A stretch of 25,281 nucleotides of DNA from a virus: the IMG/VR virus record IMGVR_UViG_3300042924_005066, positions 1-25,281 of that record. The stretch is one strand, 5' to 3'. The position numbers and the translations under genes were made by a program. The notes beneath the pieces are model-generated. The model was not told the DNA's origin. It ran no database searches and worked only from the letters and a program-made list of their open reading frames with translations. Shown one piece after another: positions 14,198-20,797 of this stretch (positions are counted from its first letter, which is position 1; every line of letters begins with the position of its first letter).

Positions 14198-14898
14198 TAG
14201 AGCATGCCCAGGGGATTAATAAGAGGCGCAACCAAGGATTGGATAAGAGATCCCTTGATTGTGTCTACAAGAGACGTTGCCTTCTTATTTGTTTCTTCAA
14301 GACCAGGTTTCTGAGCGCCTGTCAAAACGGAAGACAAGATATCTTCTACAGAACGCTGAGGAGCCGCCGGTGAAGTAGCAGTAACTTGAGAACCGCGCTG
14401 ACGACCTTGTTCAAAAAAGCGTTGAATTTCTTCTGCTTTCTTGACTGGTTGTCCGTAATAGCTGCTGCCACTTTGAGTTGGGAATGAAGCCCATTCGGGC
14501 GCCAAAGCAGCTTGGATCTCAGGTGTTAATGCATTTGACTTGGTGATTGCAGCCAGGCCACCAATAGGCTTGAGGCGATCTCTTGCCAGCTTAAGCATTG
14601 CCAAGTCCTGGGACTGCGGACCGAAGTCCGAAAGGCCAAGGCTTTGTTGAGCTCCCTGCCAAGTTCCCGGCATGAATTGATACGCGCCAGCTGCGGCACT
14701 TGCGTATCCACCTGAGCGAACAACTCTGTCCGGGTGACGAGAAAAATCCTTAAATCTGCCGCCGCCAAACATGACGTTATATCCCGGTTTTCCGCCAAGG
14801 ATTGTTCCTTCGGCGCCAGCAACGGCCTGCTTTAGTCCCTCATAAAGACCGGGATTACGCTTTGCCCATTGTTCAAGAATTTGGCGTTCACCAGACAT
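14197..14898 (-). CDS. GH104-like lytic transglycosylase (lambda R type), virion-associated
   Basis: 233 residues. About residues 25-130 match the lambda R endolysin fold: AVAGAEGT with catalytic Glu30, GYNVMFGGGRF, DFSRHPD, AAGAYQFMPGTWQGAQQSLGL and DFGPQSQDLAML. The enzyme cleaves the glycan strand with anhydro-muramic product. There is no signal peptide. It lies within the structural operon and carries a long C-terminal tail (about 181-233: SVEDILSSVLTGAQ ... DTIKGSLIQSLVAPLINPLGML), so it is more likely to ride in the virion and open the wall at entry than to be the main endolysin. The tail resembles that of the M23-like gene at 16443-17189. An AAGGAG upstream supports this ATG. Confidence 0.85.
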   Translation of the reverse strand: MSGERQILEQWAKRNPGLYEGLKQAVAGAEGTILGGKPGYNVMFGGGRFKDFSRHPDRVVRSGGYASAAAGAYQFMPGTWQGAQQSLGLSDFGPQSQDLAMLKLARDRLKPIGGLAAITKSNALTPEIQAALAPEWASFPTQSGSSYYGQPVKKAEEIQRFFEQGRQRGSQVTATSPAAPQRSVEDILSSVLTGAQKPGLEETNKKATSLVDTIKGSLIQSLVAPLINPLGML

Positions 14899-14911
14899 CG
14901 TGATTTTCTCC

Positions 14912-15028
14912 TTATTCTCCTACCCAATTTGATTCCGCTTTGAGGCCAGGGGTAAACACGGTTTGTACAGAGGCAACCAGGCTTACAGTAGCCGCAAGTC
15001 GTTTAACAAAATTAGGACAAAGAATCAT
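14912..15028 (-). CDS. 38-residue signal-peptide-like small ORF
   Basis: A short ORF beginning MILCPNFVKRLAATVSLVAS and ending LKAESNWVGE. It has a basic N-region, a hydrophobic core and an A-E-S site, as in a secretory signal peptide, with almost nothing after it. It ends 13 bases before the transglycosylase ATG. No Shine-Dalgarno precedes it. It may be a tiny membrane or lysis peptide, a leader relic or chance. There is no comparable ORF elsewhere in the window. Confidence 0.3.
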   Translation of the reverse strand: MILCPNFVKRLAATVSLVASVQTVFTPGLKAESNWVGE

Positions 15029-15114
15029 TGGATTAATGCAACAACACTGGCCCCCGTAGATCAAAGATCTGTGTCCAGTCGGCTGGGCTTACACGTAAAA
15101 ACGAAGCCAGTTAC

Positions 15115-15942
15115 TTATTTTAACCCACGCTCAAAAGCTTGTTTTAATAGCGCCAGCTGTGTCTGGCTTAGATCAGGCTTAAATGCTCCGGCTTTAAACG
15201 CATCGGTAACAGGAACAGCACCCTTCGTAAATGCTTCTGAGATGCCAACTTGATCAACCGGCGGCACAGGAACACCGCTGAGCGGAGTCTTTAAATTAAA
15301 TGCTGGTGCTCCGGTGGGAGAAGCCAAGCCAAAATTCATTTTCTCGGCATACTGCATATCGCCTGTCGCTTGTGTAAAAGCGCCTAGTGGACTTTGAGCC
15401 TGGATTGCAGTTTGTGCTTCTGTATAGCCAAGTTGACCCGGCTTCAGTCTTTCTGCCAAACGAGGATTTGTTGTGGCCCAAATCTGCAGGCCGATCTTTT
15501 CTTTTTCTTCGGGAGTGGCGGCAGTGTTATAAGCCTTTGTTAAATCAGCAACCTTATATTTTTTAGAGAGTTGATCTTGTTCTGCTAACTGGGTAGCACG
15601 ACGCTTTTCTTCCAGATAAGCGCGTTCGTTCGGCGCAGATGCACTGCTTAAAGCCGTATTGCTAAGCCCTGATTCTCCCATAGAAGGAACCTTGAAGGGT
15701 TCTTTTTCTGCACCATATTTACCCCACATTCCAGTCTTTGCGGCATCCTCTGCCATTGCTCGTTTACTTTGAGGTGCTTTACCACCGATTAAACTGCGTA
15801 ACGCCTGCTCAACAAATTCATAACTGCCAGGTATACCATGCACATTCCGCACTGGGGCAGTAACGGCATCCAACGCCGCACCAGGGCTTGGGAAAAAGGG
15901 ATTTGTTAGAGGCGGAGGAAGAATTTTATTTAGTAAAAACAT
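15115..15942 (-). CDS. hypothetical virion protein, possibly internal
   Basis: 275 residues from ATG 15940-15942; a longer frame to a TTG at 15949-15951 is less likely, because the ATG overlaps the upstream stop (TGATG). The N-terminus is hydrophobic (MFLLNKILPPPLTNPFF). The rest is Ala/Gln/Lys-rich and helical, including AYLEEKRRATQLAEQDQLSKKY and EEKEKIGLQIWATTNPRLAERL, with a Pro-rich segment (VPVPPVDQ). No enzymatic motif is seen. Lying between a probable connector and a virion lysozyme, it may be an internal or ejected protein. I recognise no family. Confidence 0.6.
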   Translation of the reverse strand: MFLLNKILPPPLTNPFFPSPGAALDAVTAPVRNVHGIPGSYEFVEQALRSLIGGKAPQSKRAMAEDAAKTGMWGKYGAEKEPFKVPSMGESGLSNTALSSASAPNERAYLEEKRRATQLAEQDQLSKKYKVADLTKAYNTAATPEEKEKIGLQIWATTNPRLAERLKPGQLGYTEAQTAIQAQSPLGAFTQATGDMQYAEKMNFGLASPTGAPAFNLKTPLSGVPVPPVDQVGISEAFTKGAVPVTDAFKAGAFKPDLSQTQLALLKQAFERGLK

Positions 15943-16403
15943 CAGCGCCAAACCTCATGTAGATAAATACGGGAGCCCACAGCAGTATCAGCGGGGCCTG
16001 GAAGTGCTTGAATAAATTCAGCACCAGAACGTTCGTAACGATAACGAGCCTGGAAAGGATCCTTGTAGTTGGGAACGTAAAGAATACCAGCAAGACGATT
16101 TGTTTCGTAGAGATAAATCTCGTCCCAAACCTTCAGTGCTTCCTTGGCGTTGCTGGAGCGAATCGTACGATCCACGTCACCGGCAATGCTTTCTAACCGC
16201 GTCGAAGGAGAAGTTGCAACTTCTGTTTTCTTTTCAGCGGTATCGCAACGACCGATCTGGATTGTGATTTTGTCATAGAAGTATGAATCCGGGACGGTAT
16301 TCATTGCTTCTTCTAGACGAGCGTAATCACCCGCAGGAACAGAAACCGTGAAATACCCCAGGTGATACCTGACTCTACTTTTGTCGAAGTCAGAGAGCCG
16401 CAC
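15942..16403 (-). CDS. putative head-tail connector/neck protein
   Basis: 153 residues. VRYHLGYFTVSVPAGDYARLEEAM, a linker, SIAGDVDRTIR and VWDEIYLYETNRLAGILYVPN follow the look of a small helical protein that I recall as conserved in cyanophages, located between capsid and tail genes. The likely role is portal-to-tail adaptor. The sequence itself shows only mixed alpha/beta, no membrane segment and a C-terminal strand (IYLHEVW). The GTG start at 16401-16403 is supported by AAGGAG nine bases upstream. Its end overlaps the start of the next gene by one base. Confidence 0.55.
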   Translation of the reverse strand: MRLSDFDKSRVRYHLGYFTVSVPAGDYARLEEAMNTVPDSYFYDKITIQIGRCDTAEKKTEVATSPSTRLESIAGDVDRTIRSSNAKEALKVWDEIYLYETNRLAGILYVPNYKDPFQARYRYERSGAEFIQALPGPADTAVGSRIYLHEVWR

Positions 16404-16442
16404 TTCTATTTCTCCTTATCTTTTAATTATAAAAGCAAGTAA

Positions 16443-17189
16443 TCAACCAAAAAGTCCGCCCAGGTAATCAGAGGTAGCTGCAGTTTTACCCGAGAGGAAG
16501 GGATTACCTCCACGATAGGAATCTAAAAACCCCATGGGATTTAAGGCCTGGGAAAGTAATCCACCAACAATTTGCCCTTTTAACGTATCTTGCAAAGAAG
16601 GACCCGCCACCTCTTCTTTTTTATTTTGAAGTTGTGTGCCATACATAAACGCTTTCAAGATATCGTCGGTCCGTGAATCTGTGGGAGCACCTGCAGTTTC
16701 CACGGTATCAGAAGGGCGCGTTGTTGCTGCTTGGGGAAGTTCGCTGAGGTGATAGGTTTCTAATTCATAACCGCTGGGCAAACGTAAAACCGAAACATTG
16801 CCTGCTCCACCGCGACCAGCGTGCGTGCTTACAGACCCTTGACCAAGAAAACGCAACTGCGCTCCTTTGGGAAGAGGGTAATCTTCTCCATAGTGCATGC
16901 GTCGATCACCGTGGATAGGATGAGACTCCCGCATACCATATGCACTTCCCCCGGTTGGAGCTTGCATATATGGCGCAGAGGTAAAACCTCCCGCAGGATT
17001 TTTCTTATAAAGATTTACCCATTCTTCGGATCCTGGTAAACGGTATTGCAGATATTGACCAACGTCTGTTCTGGCTGTTGAAAAAGGAATTGTCTGCCCT
17101 TTTTTATTTTTTAAAGTGAAATGAAAATGTTCACCGGTTGAATCTCCGGTAGAGCCTTGACGACCTAAATATACTGCTGGGCCAGCCAT
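16443..17189 (-). CDS. M23-like metallopeptidase with reordered motifs, virion-associated
   Basis: 248 residues with the zinc-peptidase signatures of M23 in reversed order. The H-x-H element comes first (GDSTGEHFHFTLKNK, His21 and His23), resembling the canonical C-terminal STGpHLHFEv. Then GMRESHPIHGDRRMHYGEDY supplies the H-x3-D zinc ligands (His99, Asp103), with VSVLRLPSG and YHLSEL (His147) after it, as in LytM. The domain appears circularly permuted. It would cut peptidoglycan cross-bridges during DNA entry. A C-terminal segment (DDILKAFMYGTQ, DTLKGQIVGG, LNPMGFLDSY) resembles the tail of the transglycosylase. No signal peptide is seen. AAGGA directly precedes the ATG. Confidence 0.8.
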   Translation of the reverse strand: MAGPAVYLGRQGSTGDSTGEHFHFTLKNKKGQTIPFSTARTDVGQYLQYRLPGSEEWVNLYKKNPAGGFTSAPYMQAPTGGSAYGMRESHPIHGDRRMHYGEDYPLPKGAQLRFLGQGSVSTHAGRGGAGNVSVLRLPSGYELETYHLSELPQAATTRPSDTVETAGAPTDSRTDDILKAFMYGTQLQNKKEEVAGPSLQDTLKGQIVGGLLSQALNPMGFLDSYRGGNPFLSGKTAATSDYLGGLFG

Positions 17190-17207
17190 ATCCTTTTTCT
17201 TTTTATT

Positions 17208-17238
17208 GTAAAACGAAAAACCCCTGGTTTCCCAGGGG
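17208..17238 (-). terminator. rho-independent terminator upstream of M23 gene
   Basis: A perfect 7-bp stem (CCCCTGG / CCAGGGG, 17221-17227 and 17232-17238) with a GAAA tetraloop in the minus-strand transcript is followed by TTTTTCGTTTTAC. This is a classical strong terminator, placed after the HhH gene. It should stop or attenuate head-gene transcripts before the downstream tail/lysis genes. Confidence 0.9.
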
Positions 17239-17255
17239 CTTGGAGGAGATGAGTG

Positions 17256-17666
17256 TTAGACGCGGATTAGGTCAGCCGCCAAAACAGAATCCCAATCAAC
17301 CCGTTTGATTTGCTTCAGCTGTTCGAGATTGTTGAATCTTTCACCCGACAAGGACATCTGGAGATCTTTGATCTCACGCGCTGTCTTTAAGCCGATACCC
17401 TTGATGTGATCTGCGATCATCTGAGCGGTCGCCGCATTAATGTTGAGGCGATTGTCGGGCGGGAAAGACCGAGGTTCTTCTTTAGCCGCTTTATCTTTTA
17501 CCTGAAGAGTTTTAACAGTTTTTGTTGCTGCTTCGTCAGGTTCAAGTTCTTGTTTGTAAGCGGTATAAAGGCGACCGTCCTGATCTTCGACCATGAACCA
17601 ATCGCCGTTATCCCATTCACTTACAATTTTGACGCGAGCGCCAGTCTTTCTGTGCTGGTAGAGCAT
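17256..17666 (-). CDS. helix-hairpin-helix (ComEA-like) DNA-binding protein
   Basis: 136 residues. The N-terminal part (1-42) looks like a small SH3-like beta barrel (RVKIVSEWDNGDWFMVEDQDGRLY). After a charged linker, residues 73-101 (RLNINAATAQMIADHIKGIGLKTAREI) form a helix-hairpin-helix motif with the N-I-N-x-A and G-I-G-x-x-x-A signatures of the ComEA type. The role is probably non-specific DNA binding, perhaps at the portal or in head completion, given its place after capsid genes. It ends 18 bases before a strong terminator. A stem-loop sits one base upstream of its ATG, with no Shine-Dalgarno. Confidence 0.8.
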   Translation of the reverse strand: MLYQHRKTGARVKIVSEWDNGDWFMVEDQDGRLYTAYKQELEPDEAATKTVKTLQVKDKAAKEEPRSFPPDNRLNINAATAQMIADHIKGIGLKTAREIKDLQMSLSGERFNNLEQLKQIKRVDWDSVLAADLIRV

Positions 17667-17667
17667 A

Positions 17668-17692
17668 AGGACCAGAAGAATATTCTGGTCCT
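17668..17692 (-). promoter_or_regulatory. stem-loop abutting the HhH gene start
   Basis: A perfect 10-bp inverted repeat AGGACCAGAA / TTCTGGTCCT (arms 17668-17677 and 17683-17692) with a 5-nt loop ends one base before the ATG (17664-17666). It lies between the decoration gene (stop at 17705) and the HhH gene. No U-tract follows, so termination is unlikely; translational or processing control is plausible. Confidence 0.55.
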
Positions 17693-17704
17693 AGTTTACC
17701 CTAA

Positions 17705-18505
17705 TCAGCTAACTGTGCGACCGGTCAGATAGCCGTCGATATCTTCGTAGCCAGGAGCTTCGTCCGGCTGGACGTAGCACACTTCAACCACGAGGTAACC
17801 AGTGCGACTGGCAGATGCATCACCACTGGAGATGTAGAAACCACCGGAAGTGGTCAGGCCAGTGGTGGTGCCACGGGCGAACACCTTGAAGGTGGTAGCG
17901 GCAGTCACCTGATAGTTCACCACGGAACCGGAAACGCCAGCAGCACCGGTAGCGGTGAGGAAAGCGTTGGTGCTATAAGCAGCCGAGCCACCAGCGAAGA
18001 AGACTTCGCCGGGCTGGGAGCCGGAGGTGGTAGAAGCCAGGTTGGCCTGAGCCACAGATTCACCAACGCCTGTGGAAGCCACAGGACCGCTGGAATCGCG
18101 GCAGAAGCTGATCACGTTACCGGTAGCGGCATACACACCGGAAGCCACACGACCGTCGCCCCAGCCAGAAGCCACGGATACGGTAGCGCGATACACATAA
18201 GCAGGCAGGGTGGCACTACCAGAGATCACCATGCCGGTGATGTCGGGGCGGGTGTCGTCCTGGCGGTAAGGCGAAGGAACGATCACGTTGCCGGTGCCGA
18301 TTGCGCCGCCACCAGAGGTAGCGTTCACGGGCACATAGCCACGCTGCTGGAAGTAGCGGTAGCCAGGGATGGCCAGCACCGAAGTGGGGCCACCCTTGGA
18401 ACCATCATTAACACCTGCGTAGTCGGCATCAATGTTCTTGTACCAACCGTTCAGGGGCTCTGCCCAGTTACCGGGGTAGATTTTCTTAGCAGACAAATAG
18501 GTCAT
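17705..18505 (-). CDS. probable capsid decoration/second major virion protein
   Basis: 266 residues, Gly/Ser/Thr/Ala-rich with many short beta strands, beginning MTYLSAKKIYPGNWAEPL. It shares with the capsid gene a visibly GC-rich, regular codon choice that suggests very high expression. The C-terminus (YLVVEVCYVQPDEAPGYEDIDGYL) looks globular. It lies 36 bases downstream of the capsid gene. Such a small beta-rich protein right after the capsid gene is typical of decoration proteins, or could be a major tail protein. AGGA about nine bases before the ATG supports the start. Confidence 0.6.
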   Translation of the reverse strand: MTYLSAKKIYPGNWAEPLNGWYKNIDADYAGVNDGSKGGPTSVLAIPGYRYFQQRGYVPVNATSGGGAIGTGNVIVPSPYRQDDTRPDITGMVISGSATLPAYVYRATVSVASGWGDGRVASGVYAATGNVISFCRDSSGPVASTGVGESVAQANLASTTSGSQPGEVFFAGGSAAYSTNAFLTATGAAGVSGSVVNYQVTAATTFKVFARGTTTGLTTSGGFYISSGDASASRTGYLVVEVCYVQPDEAPGYEDIDGYLTGRTVS

Positions 18506-18541
18506 TTATCTTTTCCTAGGTATAAGGTATGTATTTAACTA

Positions 18542-19705
18542 TCAGATGTCGCCATCATCTTGAACGAAGCTGTAGGCGGTAGTCACGAAGTCCTTGTTCA
18601 GGATTTCGAAGCCAGCGTACAGTTGCCAGATCAGGATGATGAAGCGGCTGAAGTCGTCGTTGTTGTTGATGAGCACCTGAGCGTTCGGGCCGCCGATGCC
18701 AACACCGATGGACTGAGGACCGAAGAAGTAGCCTTGGGCAACTTCCTTGGAAGCGTAGGCGGAACCACCATCGAAAGAGGCGGTCACGTTCTTGATCGGG
18801 AAGTTGGTCGACTCGTAGAACTTAACGCCTTCAAACTGAACGCCGGTGGGCATCACGGGTTCACCAGCCAGGAAGTAAGCCTGACCAGCTTGGGGACCCA
18901 TGTAGAAGCTGGCGTTGTTAGGCATCATGGGGTTGCCCATGTACATGCCTTGGCCAGGGTTGCCGCTGTAGCGGGCGATCTCACGGAAGTCAGGATCACG
19001 ACGCAGGTGCATCATGAAGGTAGGATCGCAGATGCAGCGATACAGACCATCAGCGAAAGTGGGGACGTTGCGCTTACGCAGGTCCTTGACCACGGTCAAC
19101 AGGTCGGTACGCACCTGGAACTGCTGCACTTCATTGCCGTACTCGGCGGTGCTGTAAGACACGCGACCAGAAGAGTCTTTGGTCTTACCACCAGCGAAAT
19201 AGTAACCGCCCTGGGTGGAGGAAGCGGCACCATTGGCTTCAGCTTTAGAGAGTTCGTCAATAAAGACGCGGTCGCGCCAACGGCGATAGTCGTCGAGCAG
19301 GGTCAGCGAACCGATGCTCTGGTGGAACATGTTCAGGTTGCCGGTGTCCAGCAGCAGGCGCTGGGCGGTAACCAGGGTTTCACGAGCAATTTTGAAGGTG
19401 CTGGGCTGGGTCGGATCGCCCGGGTCCGCAGGACCGGTGTATTCCTTCAGCACAACAAGCACCTTCTCCTTGGTGATGTTGCGGCTGTTGGCAGTACCGA
19501 TGGTCTGGTCAGCGATGCGCTCACGGCTGTCCTTAGTACCAGGGGTACCCCAGAACTTGTAGCGATCCAGCTGAACGGTTTGACCAGGCTGACGGGTGAA
19601 GTCGTGGACTACCACGGGCTCAACCGCCATTTCAGCGATGTAAGCAGGATGGGGACGGTAGAGCTCCGCACCTAAAATCTTTGGAAAATCGTTATCAATG
19701 AACAC
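18542..19705 (-). CDS. major capsid protein (HK97-like fold)
   Basis: 387 residues beginning MFIDNDFPKILGAELYRP. It has a flexible N-arm, then an alpha/beta body with FKIARETLVTAQRLLLD (spine-helix-like), VPTFADGLYRCICDPTFMMHLRRDPDFREIARYSG, which resembles the DG-Y...P....L..D..F motif of N4/gp56-like capsids, and VGIGGPNAQVLINNNDDFSR near the C-terminus. It lies downstream of portal and scaffold in the usual order. The start is GTG with GGAGGA nine to ten bases upstream. The GC-rich, strongly biased codons suggest high expression and create a long antisense open frame that I reject as a gene. Fold assignment is by context and motif. Confidence 0.85.
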   Translation of the reverse strand: MFIDNDFPKILGAELYRPHPAYIAEMAVEPVVVHDFTRQPGQTVQLDRYKFWGTPGTKDSRERIADQTIGTANSRNITKEKVLVVLKEYTGPADPGDPTQPSTFKIARETLVTAQRLLLDTGNLNMFHQSIGSLTLLDDYRRWRDRVFIDELSKAEANGAASSTQGGYYFAGGKTKDSSGRVSYSTAEYGNEVQQFQVRTDLLTVVKDLRKRNVPTFADGLYRCICDPTFMMHLRRDPDFREIARYSGNPGQGMYMGNPMMPNNASFYMGPQAGQAYFLAGEPVMPTGVQFEGVKFYESTNFPIKNVTASFDGGSAYASKEVAQGYFFGPQSIGVGIGGPNAQVLINNNDDFSRFIILIWQLYAGFEILNKDFVTTAYSFVQDDGDI

Positions 19706-19790
19706 TTTGTTTTATCCTCCAGAATCTTGGGGAGATTTTGCCGGGTGAAAGATTCAGACAATATATGTCTTATCTAACACAAATTTTAGC

Positions 19791-19831
19791 AGTCGGTAAT
19801 TTATTTTTAAAAGTTAAACAAATTACCGACT
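19791..19831 (-). promoter_or_regulatory. 12-bp stem-loop between scaffold and capsid genes
   Basis: Perfect 12-bp inverted repeat AGTCGGTAATTT / AAATTACCGACT (19791-19802, 19820-19831) with a 17-nt A/T-rich loop. Neither side has a good U-tract. A 15-bp near-palindrome (AGACA ATATA TGTCT, 19756-19770) lies between it and the capsid start. Together they could be an mRNA processing or stability element, or an attenuator setting the scaffold-to-capsid ratio. Confidence 0.5.
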
Positions 19832-19837
19832 TATTTA

Positions 19838-20797
19838 TCACTCCATCACAAACAGTTTGTTAGCAACTGTTTGAGGTTGCGCTTGGTTCAGAACGCGCCA
19901 GGCATTCTGGGGATCACGAGCCATCATCTCACTGAAGTTGCCCCAGAAGTTTTCGGGGGCCTGAGGAGCAGCGGCAGCCGGGGGAGCGGGCAGCTGACCC
20001 AGTTGAGGCTGAGCCACGGCTTGGGTAGGATAGCCGCGAGTCTCCAGTTGAGCTTCGTTTTCGTACACGGGATAGGGACCTTCAGGACCGAAGAATTTCA
20101 GCGTGTAATCGCTGAGCACGTCGGGGTTGGTCAGAATTTCGTTGTAAGCCAGGTTCTCCTGGTGCTCGTTGACAGAGAACTCGGCGTAGCCTTTGATCGT
20201 GTCAGCGGCGCGGTTTCCCCACGCGACGGCGCTGTCCAGCATTTGCTCCAGGTTTAGAGCGTAGTTGTTCAGCAGAGCCGGAGCTTCGATCCCGAACGCG
20301 TCCATCACCTGACGGCTTTCCTGGCTCATTCCCACCAGGTCCGCGATTTGCTCCAAGGAGGGAGTCGAGGAAGTTTGGGAAGAGCTGGGCGAGTATGCCG
20401 GGCTGGGAGACCAGGTCTGCGGAGCCGATTGTTGCGTAGCTTGGCTGCTGGGCTGTCCGTAATTGGCCGGGGTAAACTGAGTCGTCGCTGGATACTGTTG
20501 ACCCTGGAACGGGGATTGGACTGGTGCGCTCAGCAGGTTCACCACCTTGTTGAACGCCGATTCCCAAGGATTCCCCTGAGGTGCCTCCGGTTGGGATTGG
20601 GGGGCGTACTGAGTAGGGGCTGATTGGTAGCTGGGGGCCGCCTGAGGCACCGCTTGGGGGTAGCTGGTACCCACCTGATAAGCCACTGGAGCCTGCGCCG
20701 GAGCTGCCTGCGGTGCTGCCACCACGTAGCTGCTCGGAGCGACGGCCACTGGTGCTTGGCTCGTCTGTGGGATCGATTGGACGGTAGCGTCCTGCAT
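19838..20797 (-). CDS. capsid assembly scaffold protein
   Basis: 319 residues. The N-terminal two thirds are Pro/Gln/Ala/Ser low-complexity (for example VAAPQAAPAQAPVAYQ). The C-terminal third is helical with conserved-looking segments (SLEQIADLVGMSQESRQVMDAFG, GNRAADTIKGYAEFSVNEHQEN, ILTNPDVLSDYTLKFFG) typical of internal scaffolds. Position between portal and capsid supports this; it would direct procapsid assembly and be expelled. The ATG is supported by AAAAGGAGATGAGTT upstream. Its first 596 bases overlap the 3' end of the portal frame in another register, an unusually long overlap. Confidence 0.8.
   Translation of the reverse strand: MQDATVQSIPQTSQAPVAVAPSSYVVAAPQAAPAQAPVAYQVGTSYPQAVPQAAPSYQSAPTQYAPQSQPEAPQGNPWESAFNKVVNLLSAPVQSPFQGQQYPATTQFTPANYGQPSSQATQQSAPQTWSPSPAYSPSSSQTSSTPSLEQIADLVGMSQESRQVMDAFGIEAPALLNNYALNLEQMLDSAVAWGNRAADTIKGYAEFSVNEHQENLAYNEILTNPDVLSDYTLKFFGPEGPYPVYENEAQLETRGYPTQAVAQPQLGQLPAPPAAAAPQAPENFWGNFSEMMARDPQNAWRVLNQAQPQTVANKLFVME

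Noticed and set aside
18560-19675. 371-residue open frame antisense to the capsid gene
   Set aside because: It mirrors the capsid frame and arises from its strong codon bias; no ribosome site, and the product shows no domain.
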